Position numbers and translations under genes: made by a program | Part shown: piece by piece, positions 1 through 7,657 of the stretch | Layout of the letters: each line of letters opens with the position of its first letter | Numbering within the stretch: the first letter of the stretch is position 1 | Origin: Legionellaceae bacterium | GTDB taxonomy: Bacteria > Pseudomonadota > Gammaproteobacteria > Legionellales > Legionellaceae | Direction of reading: 5' to 3' | NCBI GenBank assembly: GCA_947504875.1 | Contig: CANNJI010000020.1 | Span: forward strand, 1-36,837 | Length of the DNA: 36,837 bases | Notes under the pieces: model-generated | Databases searched by the model: none | Told to the model about the DNA's origin: nothing | The model's input: only the letters and a program-made list of their open reading frames with translations

Positions 1-180
1 AGCAAAAAGGGAGAAGCACAGTCAACGTCTGGTGATGCAGCGAAAAGCGGCACTGATTCTGATCAAATGATGGGTGATGCGCTTAAGGGTGCAACGCCGA
101 AACCTTCCAAAAAAAGTGAAGAAGAGGACGATGAAGAGAGCAAAAAGGGAGAAGCACAGTCAACGTCTGGTGATGCAGCG
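1..180 (+). repeat. 42-bp exact direct repeat, 138-bp period
   Basis: Bases 1-42 and 139-180 are identical. The 138-bp period is exactly 46 codons, so the repeat stays in frame and duplicates a 14-residue protein block. The left copy touches the window edge, so more units may lie upstream. The perfect identity indicates a recent duplication. Confidence 0.9.
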
Positions 181-786
181 CATGGGGGCGATGCGGCTGC
201 TCAAATGGCAGATTTACTCAATGAAAAATCGGATATTAATGCTGAAAAAATGATCGGTGACGCCTTTGCGGGTGGAGGTGGTGGCGGACCTCCTGGTGCA
301 GGTGGTGGAGGTGGTGGTGATGATTCAGAAGGGAAAGAGGCAGGGAAAGATGCAGCGAAAGATGCGGTGAAAGAGGCCGGAACAAAAGCGGCTGTGGCTG
401 CGATTGATGCAGAAACGGGTGGGCTTGGTACAGCGCTAGAACCAGTCATTGAGGAGGTTGTTGGCCAACAAGTTGATCAAATGTCTGAGAAAATGGAGGG
501 GATGACGGGAGATGGCGGGGAAAAGCCCGATGGAGATAGTGCCCAAAGTGGAGGAACAGCTGCGGAACAAAGTGCTGAAATTGTCGCGAGCGCGAGTGAT
601 GAGAAAGACGATACGCCTGAAATGTCAGATACAAATACAAAAAACCCAGCTGAGGAAAGCGCACATTCTTCTGCCGTTGGAAATTACGCTGCTGAACCAG
701 AGAAATCCTCAGCACCCACACCCAAACCAACGCCAGAGAATGATGCGGATGAGGAGAAGAGCAACCAGGGGCCTGGGATGGGATAG
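1..786 (+). CDS. Low-complexity acidic protein, 5'-truncated by window edge
   Basis: The frame is open from base 1 and ends at TAG 784-786, so the true start lies upstream; the ATG at 67 is probably internal. The protein is very rich in Glu, Asp, Lys, Ser, Ala and Gly. A 14-residue block (SKKGEAQSTSGDAA) appears twice, 46 residues apart, encoded by an exact 42-bp repeat. Each block is followed by a loosely similar M(M/I)GDA segment. A glycine-rich stretch with two prolines (bases 271-320) follows, then an Ala/Lys/Glu region with helical character, then a disordered Ser/Pro/Glu tail ending in GPGMG. There is no transmembrane segment or recognised domain. The next gene has a similar composition, so the two may be related or co-expressed. 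I do not recognise a family; a secreted or structural low-complexity protein is possible, but function is unknown. Confidence 0.7.
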   Translation, partial: SKKGEAQSTSGDAAKSGTDSDQMMGDALKGATPKPSKKSEEEDDEESKKGEAQSTSGDAAHGGDAAAQMADLLNEKSDINAEKMIGDAFAGGGGGGPPGAGGGGGGDDSEGKEAGKDAAKDAVKEAGTKAAVAAIDAETGGLGTALEPVIEEVVGQQVDQMSEKMEGMTGDGGEKPDGDSAQSGGTAAEQSAEIVASASDEKDDTPEMSDTNTKNPAEESAHSSAVGNYAAEPEKSSAPTPKPTPENDADEEKSNQGPGMG

Positions 787-887
787 ATGTAATAGTCGGA
801 AGGTATCTTTCGGTTATGTTTGAGTGGTCTATACTTTAACTAGGGTCAGCGTTATTCGATTAATACTTATTTAGCTTGGAGTATGTT

Positions 888-1229
888 ATGTCAACTGAAA
901 AAATTGAACCAAAGGATATTAAAAAAGGTAACAAGCCAAAAGAGCCAGAAAAAAAACCTGAGGTTGATGATGGCACCGGCATGGATTCGGCGAAAAAAAG
1001 AGCTAAAGGGGGTGGGGATTCTGGGGCAGCGGGCGGAACCCCTTACGAACAAGCCATGGCTGCGGTCGATTCAATTTCTCAAGATGATGAAGAAATAGGG
1101 CTACAGGCCATGTGGAAATGGCTTCAATCCTCAACACCCCCCGTCGAGGGTGCTCCTGAGCAAGAGAAATCACAGGAAAACGAATCGTTAGATGATACTT
1201 CGAGGGCAAAAAAAGGTCCCTCTCCTTAA
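888..1229 (+). CDS. Small hydrophilic low-complexity protein
   Basis: This 113-residue protein is Lys-, Glu- and Pro-rich in its first third (EPKDIKKGNKPKEPEKKPE), Gly/Ala-rich in the middle, and has one more ordinary segment (EQAMAAVDSISQDDEEIGLQ through MWKWLQ) that could form an amphipathic helix. ATG 888 is preferred over the TTG at 876 because GGAG at 878-881 lies 6 nt upstream of it. There is no signal peptide, membrane segment or recognised domain. It follows the acidic gene at 1-786 by about 100 bp on the same strand and shares its charged, disordered character. A -10-like TATACT lies near 830. Function is unknown. Confidence 0.65.
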   Translation: MSTEKIEPKDIKKGNKPKEPEKKPEVDDGTGMDSAKKRAKGGGDSGAAGGTPYEQAMAAVDSISQDDEEIGLQAMWKWLQSSTPPVEGAPEQEKSQENESLDDTSRAKKGPSP

Positions 1230-1230
1230 A

Positions 1231-1258
1231 ATAAAAAGTGTGACCGATGTTTCGGTCG
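1231..1258 (-). terminator. Rho-independent terminator of the AAA ATPase gene
   Basis: GACCGA (1242-1247) pairs with TCGGTC (1252-1257) around a TGTT loop. Read on the minus strand the hairpin is followed by a U-rich tract (bases 1238-1231), so it fits termination of the minus-strand ATPase gene that stops at 1277. On the plus strand no T tract follows. Confidence 0.5.
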
Positions 1259-1276
1259 GACCCAAGACTGACTTAT

Positions 1277-2482
1277 TCAATACGTGAATCCAAAATACAA
1301 TAATGGAATCACATGCTGGCTGGCTACCAAAATATCATCTTTCACCAGAAAAGCAGGGGTTGTTGCATTGGCAATTTGTTTTGCTGGTTTATTTTTTCCG
1401 CCCACCTCAAAAATAACATTTTTTGTTCGGTAATCAGCTTGTTGTGAGTAATAAACTGGCTGATTGGCATCACGTAATGTCTGAATAAAATAGAGTTCGC
1501 GTAATGTTCCTTGAGACAGGGGTTCGCCGACAAACTGTTGTAACGTGTAAAGTAATGTTGTGTTATGCAAAAATATTTTTTGAGGTTTTCGTAAATATTG
1601 ATTACCGCCTTCAATCGGGTAAATCATTTCAATGAGGCCCACACTTTGTAAAATGGTTAGATAGTTTGTAATGGTTTGATCGGACACATTCATGTTTTTT
1701 GCAATGTTGTGTGTATTGACTTCGCCAGGTGGAATCGTGGCCAAAAAACTTAAAATTTTCTTAAAGACATGAAGGTTGTGGGTTTTTAAATCAAAAGAAT
1801 TAGGAATGTCTTCAAAAATGATTTTATCAATAATACGCACGACACGTTCGTAATAAGTATGGGGATCTTCAAAAATAAAAGGGTAATACCCTGTAGCCAA
1901 ATATTGTTTAAAGTGCCCCAAGATAGTATCTATCTGTCCTAGTCGATTAAATTGTTTGGGATTTTCCAGTAATTCATCAAACGAGATGGGTGTCTCATTA
2001 CATTGTTCACTAAAGTTCAAATATTCTCTGAAAGACATCCCATGGAGATGATAGAGCGTTGCTCGTCGTGACAGATCATGGCTGCCTTTCACCAATTCAA
2101 GCGTCGAACTGCCGGAATATATCACTTGGATATCGGGAAACGCATCATAGATATTCTTTAACTCTTGATTCCAATTTGCATAGTGATGGATTTCATCAAT
2201 AAAAAAAATACGATACCCTTCTAAACGGTAGAGATCATTAATAAATCCGAGTAAAGTACTTTGCTGGAAATAAATTGAGTCTGCTGAAAAATAAAATACC
2301 CGTTGGTCGCGCGCGAGCACTTCTTTAATGTATTGAAGCATTAACGTGGTTTTTCCAACACCCCTTGCTCCAATGAGGCCGGTTAGTCGACCAGGCTTAA
2401 ACTGATGATATAAATAACGTTTAAATGATAAATCGGTATTGTTGAGCAGCCGCTCAAATGTTTCTTGCAGAAAAGAATCCAA
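1277..2482 (-). CDS. AAA ATPase with DUF4143-type C-terminus
   Basis: This 401-residue protein has the layout of the AAA_14/DUF4143 family. The Walker A motif GARGVGKTT is at residues 38-46, Walker B IFFIDEIHH at 92-100, and a sensor-like YSGSS at 122-126. A winged-helix segment follows at about 242-284 (THNIAKNMNVSDQTITNYL). The C-terminal domain resembles a degenerate PD-(D/E)XK fold (VIFEVGGK). The family is widespread and mobile, often viewed as toxin-like or defence-associated, but its biochemistry is poorly defined. The start is TTG at 2482, with GGAG about 10 nt upstream; no ATG occurs in frame before the Walker A motif. The gene is monocistronic, with a terminator after it and a large palindrome upstream. 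Confidence 0.85.
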   Translation of the reverse strand: MDSFLQETFERLLNNTDLSFKRYLYHQFKPGRLTGLIGARGVGKTTLMLQYIKEVLARDQRVFYFSADSIYFQQSTLLGFINDLYRLEGYRIFFIDEIHHYANWNQELKNIYDAFPDIQVIYSGSSTLELVKGSHDLSRRATLYHLHGMSFREYLNFSEQCNETPISFDELLENPKQFNRLGQIDTILGHFKQYLATGYYPFIFEDPHTYYERVVRIIDKIIFEDIPNSFDLKTHNLHVFKKILSFLATIPPGEVNTHNIAKNMNVSDQTITNYLTILQSVGLIEMIYPIEGGNQYLRKPQKIFLHNTTLLYTLQQFVGEPLSQGTLRELYFIQTLRDANQPVYYSQQADYRTKNVIFEVGGKNKPAKQIANATTPAFLVKDDILVASQHVIPLLYFGFTY

Positions 2483-2485
2483 TTT

Positions 2486-2527
2486 AAGTATACTCCAAAA
2501 AAATAGACTTATTTTTCAAGTGTACTT
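2486..2527. promoter_or_regulatory. Paired AAGTRTACTY near-palindromes, possible operator
   Basis: AAGTATACTC at 2486-2495 and AAGTGTACTT at 2518-2527 are near-palindromic, with centres 32 bp apart, about three helical turns. They flank the ribosome-binding region of the TTG-started ATPase gene. This would suit a dimeric repressor binding two sites on one DNA face, but with only two copies it could be chance in AT-rich sequence. Confidence 0.25.
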
Positions 2528-2575
2528 AAAAAACCTTTCAGGGGCAATGTATGGGGTCAGTGTTTTAATCTATTG

Positions 2576-2678
2576 ATAGTCCCAGACAGATGACTTGATG
2601 ACAGATTAAGCGCGCTAAACTCGCTGCGCTCAAACAAAGCGCGCTTAACTGTTCATCAAGTCATCTGTCTGGGACTAT
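2576..2678. repeat. Palindromic element A (103 bp)
   Basis: Bases 2576-2601 and 2653-2678 are perfect 26-bp inverted repeats. The pairing continues inward with one bulged base on each side through 2616/2638, leaving a 21-nt loop (2617-2637). The loop on the minus strand reads as a GTTTGAGCGCAGCGAGTTT core that is also found in element C at 22511-22608. The stem sequence GACAGATGACTTGATGA is shared with element B at 21117-21186. The element begins and ends with TA just inside the outer base pair. It lies downstream of guaC and upstream of the ATPase gene. Confidence 0.9.
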
Positions 2679-2688
2679 AAGCCTGAGA

Positions 2689-3702
2689 TTAGTTCTCCAT
2701 TAATTTATGAGGCAGGCTTTCATGCCGCCCGGCCGCTGTAATTTGGATATAGTTAAGTTTGCGTTGGAGCTCGCTGATGGTATCGGCGCCTGCATAGGTA
2801 AGACCTGAGCGTAATCCGCCAATAATATCCGCAATAATGGCTTCTTCCGTATCGCGGCAGGGTACTTCTGCGGAAACGCCTTCAGCAGTTTTCCATTCAT
2901 ACATTTGGCCTAAAAATTCCTCTTGTGCTTCACGAGACGCCATTCCGCGGTATTGTTTAACCTGTTGCCCCTTGTCGTTGGTGATGATTTTACCAGGTGT
3001 TGGGCCAGTGCCTGCGAGCATGCCGCCTATCATCACAAAATCTGCACCAAAAGCCAACGCTTTGACGATATCGCCAGATGTTCGAAGGCCACCGTCCGCA
3101 ACAATTGAGCGATCAGAGCGTGCGCAATCTTGAATACAGGTAAGCATCGGTACACCAAAGCCTGTTTTAATACGTGTACTGCAAACAGAACCACCACCTA
3201 TGCCTGCTTTGATAATGTCTGCGCCACAGGAGGCAAGGTAATCTGCGCCTGCATAGGTTGCAACGTTCCCAGCCATGATGCAGCGTGTACCTAATAGTTT
3301 ACGTAGATTTTTAAGCGTTTTACCCACATATTTCGCATGGGCATGCGCAACATCAACACAGAAAAACAATGCGCCAGCATCACGCAACGCTTCTGCACGC
3401 TCAAGATCTGCAGTTGAACAGCCGACAGAAACAAAAACTTGCCCCTCACAGGCTTTGAATTCCTTAATATTTCTTTCGATGGACATAAATCGGTGCAACA
3501 CACCAATGCCGCCTTTGCTGTGCATGAAATTTGCCATGCCATGCTCGGTGACAGTATCCATGTTCGCGCTCATGACCGGCAGTTGAAGGGTGAGTTTATC
3601 CAGACGGTCAGTTGAGCTGATGTCAACTACGCGTCGTGACTCGTGATGATTATAAGACGGCACAAGTAGCACGTCATCGTATGTAATTGCTAATATAGAC
3701 AT
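2689..3702 (-). CDS. guaC: GMP reductase (IMPDH/GMPR family)
   Basis: This 337-residue TIM-barrel enzyme belongs to the IMP dehydrogenase/GMP reductase family and lacks the CBS-domain insert of GuaB, which with its length fits GuaC (NADPH-dependent GMP to IMP, purine salvage). The nucleotide-binding [10 protein letters not shown] is at residues 44-53. The catalytic loop [11 protein letters not shown] (168-178) contains Cys174. The phosphate-binding [10 protein letters not shown] is at 202-211, and the flap YRGMASREA followed by AEG and [12 protein letters not shown] is at about 251-306. ATG 3702 has GAAGGG about 7 nt upstream. Only 26 bp separate it from the upstream phoH-like gene, so they may be co-transcribed. 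A CBS-less IMP dehydrogenase is the alternative. Confidence 0.85.
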   Translation of the reverse strand: MSILAITYDDVLLVPSYNHHESRRVVDISSTDRLDKLTLQLPVMSANMDTVTEHGMANFMHSKGGIGVLHRFMSIERNIKEFKACEGQVFVSVGCSTADLERAEALRDAGALFFCVDVAHAHAKYVGKTLKNLRKLLGTRCIMAGNVATYAGADYLASCGADIIKAGIGGGSVCSTRIKTGFGVPMLTCIQDCARSDRSIVADGGLRTSGDIVKALAFGADFVMIGGMLAGTGPTPGKIITNDKGQQVKQYRGMASREAQEEFLGQMYEWKTAEGVSAEVPCRDTEEAIIADIIGGLRSGLTYAGADTISELQRKLNYIQITAAGRHESLPHKLMEN

Positions 3703-3728
3703 AGTGGCCCTTCATTTAAAATGTCGTA

Positions 3729-5132
3729 CTATAAATGCTCAGCGGCATAATAAGCAAGCCTTGATCGCTCGCCACGGGTTAATGTCATGTGCGCGCTGTG
3801 CTCCCAATGTTTAAATCGATCGACCGCAAACGTAAGTCCTGACGTGGTTTCGCTCAAGTAAGGCGTATCAATTTGCTTGATATCACCAAGGCAAATAATT
3901 TTTGTGCCAGGGCCTGCGCGGGTCACTAATGTTTTGATTTGTTTGGAGGTGAGGTTCTGTGCTTCATCAATAATGATAAAGCGGTTAAGAAACGTACGAC
4001 CACGCATAAAATTTAATGAGCGAATTTTAATTTTATTATGCAACAACTCCTGCGTTGCTTCTCGACCAAAGGAGCCTCCCGTTTGTTCTCCATGTAAAAC
4101 TTCAAGATTATCCATTAATGCGCCCATCCAGGGGGTCATTTTTTCTTCTTCAGTGCCAGGTAAAAAACCAATGTCTTCACCAACAGGAATAGTCACGCGT
4201 GTCATGATGATTTCTGTGTAGCGATTTTGATCCAGCACTTGGGTTAATCCTGCGGCAATGGTGAGCAACGTTTTACCTGTTCCAGCGGTACCCTGTAGGG
4301 TTACAAAATCAACATCAGGGTCAAGCAAGAGATTAAGGGTAAAATTTTGTTCGCGATTGCGAGCGGTAATTCCCCACACGGCATGTTTGCTCTGTGTATA
4401 ATCACGTGCTGTTTGAACAATAGCGTGTTCTGCTTCAATACGTTTTACAATGCCTTGAAATAAGCCATCTTCTGTCGCAATACAATCATTAGGGTTCCAG
4501 TGCTTAACGAGGGGGCCTTGAATTCGATAAAATGTATGTCCCTCTTCTTTCCATGAGTCCATGTCTTTAGCATGAGTATCCCAGAACTGATTATCTAGAA
4601 TGTGCTGCCCTGAATGGAGAAGATTGACGTCATCTAAGACTTGATCATTATAATAATCTTCTGCAGGGATCCCAACAATGCCCGCTTTAATTCGAAGATT
4701 AATATCCTTGGAGACAATAACAACTTGTTGTGAGGGCAGTTTTTTCTGAAGTGCTAATGCGGTTGAGAGAATTGTATTGTCAACGTTATGTCCAGGCAGT
4801 GACGCTGGTAAAGCATTTTCAAAATCGTCGGTTTGAAAAAATAATCGTCCGCTGCTTTTGGCATGGTGTGCACTGAGATACCCAGGAATGGGTAATCCTT
4901 CGGCCAGTTGCTTGTGAGTTGTGTTGGCCATGAGCTCAACCAGCATACGATTGGTTTGTCGAACGTTGCGAGCAACTTCAGAAATTCCAACTTTATGATG
5001 GTCAAGCTCCTCTAAGACGACCATGGGTAAATAAATATCATGTTCTTCAAATCGATAGATGGCTGTTGGATCGTGCATCATAATGTTAGTGTCAAGAACA
5101 AAAATTTTACGGTTGTGCGCTGATTGATCCAT
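3729..5132 (-). CDS. PhoH-family ATPase with N-terminal PIN domain
   Basis: This 467-residue protein joins an N-terminal PIN nuclease-like domain to a C-terminal PhoH NTPase, as in PhoH2/YlaK-type proteins, some of which are reported RNA helicase/ribonucleases. PIN acidic residues are visible in LDTN (Asp14), in the EELD segment (about 41-43), in NVDNTIL (Asp118) and in SKDINLR (Asp143). The Walker A motif GTAGTGKT is at 281-288 and Walker B FIIIDEAQN at 385-393. The longest frame starts at TTG 5156, but ATG 5132 is preferred because AAGGA lies 6 nt upstream. It is divergent from smpB, with a candidate promoter at 5163-5191. A role in RNA turnover is inferred from the family. Confidence 0.85.
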   Translation of the reverse strand: MDQSAHNRKIFVLDTNIMMHDPTAIYRFEEHDIYLPMVVLEELDHHKVGISEVARNVRQTNRMLVELMANTTHKQLAEGLPIPGYLSAHHAKSSGRLFFQTDDFENALPASLPGHNVDNTILSTALALQKKLPSQQVVIVSKDINLRIKAGIVGIPAEDYYNDQVLDDVNLLHSGQHILDNQFWDTHAKDMDSWKEEGHTFYRIQGPLVKHWNPNDCIATEDGLFQGIVKRIEAEHAIVQTARDYTQSKHAVWGITARNREQNFTLNLLLDPDVDFVTLQGTAGTGKTLLTIAAGLTQVLDQNRYTEIIMTRVTIPVGEDIGFLPGTEEEKMTPWMGALMDNLEVLHGEQTGGSFGREATQELLHNKIKIRSLNFMRGRTFLNRFIIIDEAQNLTSKQIKTLVTRAGPGTKIICLGDIKQIDTPYLSETTSGLTFAVDRFKHWEHSAHMTLTRGERSRLAYYAAEHL

Positions 5133-5162
5133 CAAAAGTCCTTTTTTTATCGACAATGTTTT

Positions 5163-5191
5163 ATTGTGATGAGGATGTTCTAAACCGTCAA
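5163..5191 (-). promoter_or_regulatory. Candidate sigma70 promoter for the phoH-like gene
   Basis: On the minus strand TTGACG (5191-5186) and CACAAT (5168-5163) are separated by 17 nt. The -35 box matches 5 of 6 consensus bases and the -10 matches 4 of 6. It lies about 30 nt upstream of ATG 5132. Confidence 0.45.
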
Positions 5192-5240
5192 GTAAAAATC
5201 ATGTTATCCTTATGCATATTTAATTGGTGGATGGGTTATC

Positions 5241-5708
5241 GTGAGTAAGGCTCAAGAAAGCAACACAATTGCGCTGAATAGAAAAGCACGCTTTGATTAT
5301 ATGATTGAAGATGAATATGAAGCTGGGCTTGTGCTTGAAGGATGGGAAGTTAAAAGCTTGCGGGCAGGGCGTGTAAATTTATCGGATGCGCATGTCATTA
5401 TCAAAAATAGAGAAGCTTTTTTGTTGGGCTCACAAATTCAAGCGCTACCAACAGCATCGACTCATATTCATCCGGACCCTACGAGGACACGTAAGTTGTT
5501 ATTGAATAAGCGTGAGCTCGCAAAGCTGGTTGGTCATGTCGAGCGCCAGGGTTATACTTTGGTTCCTTTAGCGTTGTATTGGAAAGGCAATAAGATTAAA
5601 GCTAAAATAGCGCTTGCTAAGGGTAAAAAAGCTTATGATAAACGAGAAACCACAAAAGATCGCGATTGGGAACGTTCACGTTCGCGGATCATAAAACGAT
5701 CTATTTAA
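5241..5708 (+). CDS. smpB: SsrA (tmRNA)-binding protein SmpB
   Basis: This 155-residue protein is full length for SmpB, which binds tmRNA and delivers it to stalled ribosomes for trans-translation. The family signature is clear: NRKARFDY, then [70 protein letters not shown]. The basic C-terminal tail ([11 protein letters not shown]) is the part that inserts into the decoding centre. It starts at GTG 5241 with a GGTGGATGGG purine-rich stretch upstream. glmS follows after 12 nt, so the two are probably one transcript. No tmRNA gene (ssrA) is visible in the window. Confidence 0.97.
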   Translation: MSKAQESNTIALNRKARFDYMIEDEYEAGLVLEGWEVKSLRAGRVNLSDAHVIIKNREAFLLGSQIQALPTASTHIHPDPTRTRKLLLNKRELAKLVGHVERQGYTLVPLALYWKGNKIKAKIALAKGKKAYDKRETTKDRDWERSRSRIIKRSI

Positions 5709-5720
5709 AAGGAGAGGGCG

Positions 5721-7535
5721 ATGTGCGGGATAGTGGGTGCTGCATCAAAACGTGATATCAGTCATGTGTTGCTGGAAGGGTTAAGACGACTTGAATATCG
5801 AGGGTATGATTCAGCGGGTATCGCAGTTATTGACCGTGAGGGGCGTTTAAAGCGATTGCGTATTGAGGGAAAAGTACAAGTACTGGCGGATGCATTGTTA
5901 GAAACCGCACTCTCAGGACAAACAGGTATTGCGCATACGCGCTGGGCAACTCATGGCAAACCTTGCGAAAAAAATGCGCATCCTCATCTGTCGCATGGTC
6001 AAGTGGCGGTAGTGCATAACGGAATCATTGAAAATCATGATGAGCTTCGCCATTATTTGCGTGAGATGGGGTATGAGTTTACCTCTGAAACAGACACAGA
6101 AGTTGCTGCACATTTAATTCATTATCATTATCAGCATCATAAATCTCTTCTAACGGCTGTTCAAGTGACCGCCGCGCAAATGGAAGGGGCTTTTTCATTG
6201 GGTGTTATTCATCAACAGCATCCACATGAGTTGGTTGCATTACGCAAAGGCAGTCCATTGGTTGTTGGTTTGGGTGTGGCAGAGCAGTTTATTGCATCTG
6301 ATGCGTTGGCGCTTCGTTCTTTTGCGCAATCCATAATTTATCTTGAAGAAGGCGACTCTGCACGATTAACCGCTGAAAAAGTTGAGTTGTTTGATGCGAA
6401 TAATAAGTCTGTTGTAAGAGAGACACACGCCCTGACCGATGATTTTTATGCTGTTAGCAAAGGGGCATATCGACATTTTATGCTCAAAGAAATTGTTGAG
6501 CAAAGCAAGGTCCTTGCAGAAACACTGGAAGGTCGTGTTGCAAGTCTTGATATTTTAAGAGCAAGCTTTGGTGAGCGTGCCTTATCAATTTTCGAAGAAA
6601 TAAAACATATTCAAATTATTGCGTGTGGGACAAGTTATCACGCGGGTCTTGTGGCTAAATATTGGCTTGAGTCCTTGGCTCATATATCAACTCAAGTTGA
6701 GATTGCAAGTGAGTATCGGTATCGAGATGTGGTTGTTCAACCGGGGACATTATTTATTGCTATTTCTCAATCTGGAGAAACAGCGGATACGTTGGCGGCA
6801 CTTAACAAAGCAAAATCAATGAATTATTTAGCAAGTCTTGCCATTTGTAATGTTGCCTCAAGCACATTGGTTCGCACTGCTGACTGTGTTTGTTTAACAC
6901 GAGCAGGGGTTGAGATTGGCGTTGCATCAACGAAGGCATTTACCACGCAGCTCACGGTTTTATTGATGCTGGCAGCTGCATTGTGTCGTGATGAGCGTGC
7001 AGAGGTTGTATTAAAGCAATTACAACAATTACCCATGTATTGTGAGCGGGTCTTGAAGATTAACCCGTCAATTGAATCATTGGCAAGCTCGTTTGTTAGC
7101 AAATCTAATGCGCTTTTTTTAGGTCGAGGCGTGCATTATCCTGTTGCGCTTGAAGGGGCGTTAAAGTTAAAAGAGATTTCTTATATTCATGCAGAGGCTT
7201 ACCCTGCAGGTGAGTTAAAACATGGGCCTTTGGCCTTGGTGGATGACAATATGCCGGTAGTTGCAATTGCCCCAAGTGATGAGCTCTTGGATAAATTGAA
7301 ATCTAATTTACATGAAGTGAGCGCAAGAGGAGGCCAAATGGTTGTGTTTGTTGATGAAACAGCAAACTGGCCAGAAAATGGTGCTCGTTTTATTTCAGTG
7401 CCGTCCTGTGGCGCCTGGATTTCGCCAATTATTTATACCATTCCATTGCAATTACTTGCGTATCATGTTGCTGTTGCAAAGGGAACCGATGTTGATCAAC
7501 CACGCAATTTGGCAAAATCAGTGACGGTTGAATAA
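5721..7535 (+). CDS. glmS: Glutamine-fructose-6-phosphate aminotransferase
   Basis: This 604-residue enzyme makes glucosamine-6-phosphate from fructose-6-phosphate and glutamine, the first step toward UDP-GlcNAc for peptidoglycan and LPS. Cys2 of the MCGIVG start is the glutaminase nucleophile exposed after Met removal. AHTRWATHG (71-79) and HNGIIENH (99-106) complete the amidotransferase site. The first SIS domain begins near IACGTSYHAG (300-309), and ISQSGETADT is at 348-357. The C-terminus AKSVTVE matches the family. AAAGGAGAG lies just upstream of ATG 5721. It follows smpB closely and ends before a clear terminator. No glmS ribozyme or leader is present, as expected with a 12-nt gap. Confidence 0.98.
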   Translation: MCGIVGAASKRDISHVLLEGLRRLEYRGYDSAGIAVIDREGRLKRLRIEGKVQVLADALLETALSGQTGIAHTRWATHGKPCEKNAHPHLSHGQVAVVHNGIIENHDELRHYLREMGYEFTSETDTEVAAHLIHYHYQHHKSLLTAVQVTAAQMEGAFSLGVIHQQHPHELVALRKGSPLVVGLGVAEQFIASDALALRSFAQSIIYLEEGDSARLTAEKVELFDANNKSVVRETHALTDDFYAVSKGAYRHFMLKEIVEQSKVLAETLEGRVASLDILRASFGERALSIFEEIKHIQIIACGTSYHAGLVAKYWLESLAHISTQVEIASEYRYRDVVVQPGTLFIAISQSGETADTLAALNKAKSMNYLASLAICNVASSTLVRTADCVCLTRAGVEIGVASTKAFTTQLTVLLMLAAALCRDERAEVVLKQLQQLPMYCERVLKINPSIESLASSFVSKSNALFLGRGVHYPVALEGALKLKEISYIHAEAYPAGELKHGPLALVDDNMPVVAIAPSDELLDKLKSNLHEVSARGGQMVVFVDETANWPENGARFISVPSCGAWISPIIYTIPLQLLAYHVAVAKGTDVDQPRNLAKSVTVE

Positions 7536-7557
7536 TACTGTAGATGACAAAATTTTG

Positions 7558-7588
7558 CCGCCATTCTATAATGGCGGTGTTTTATTTT
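7558..7588 (+). terminator. Rho-independent terminator after glmS
   Basis: CCGCCATT (7558-7565) pairs perfectly with AATGGCGG (7570-7577) around a CTAT loop and is followed by TGTTTTATTTT. It lies 23 bp beyond the glmS stop. Confidence 0.9.
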
Positions 7589-7657
7589 AACTGTTCGCAC
7601 GACATTCCGAGCGTAGCGAGGGGTTATGTTTTTTTTAAGCTTTAATAGAGGATCAAG

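Noticed and set aside
201-449. Minus-strand 82-aa Pro/Ala/Ser-rich ORF
   Set aside because: It is the mirror of the Gly-rich acidic coding region on the plus strand and has no ribosome binding site.
5157-5240. Search for a tmRNA (ssrA) gene beside smpB
   Set aside because: The gap is only 84 bp and holds no tRNA-like ends; ssrA is not in this window.
7600-7621. GAGCGTAGCGAG sequence upstream of tex, similar to the loop core of palindromes A and C
   Set aside because: Only 12 bases resemble the core and no inverted arms flank it, so I do not count it as another element, though it could be a remnant.
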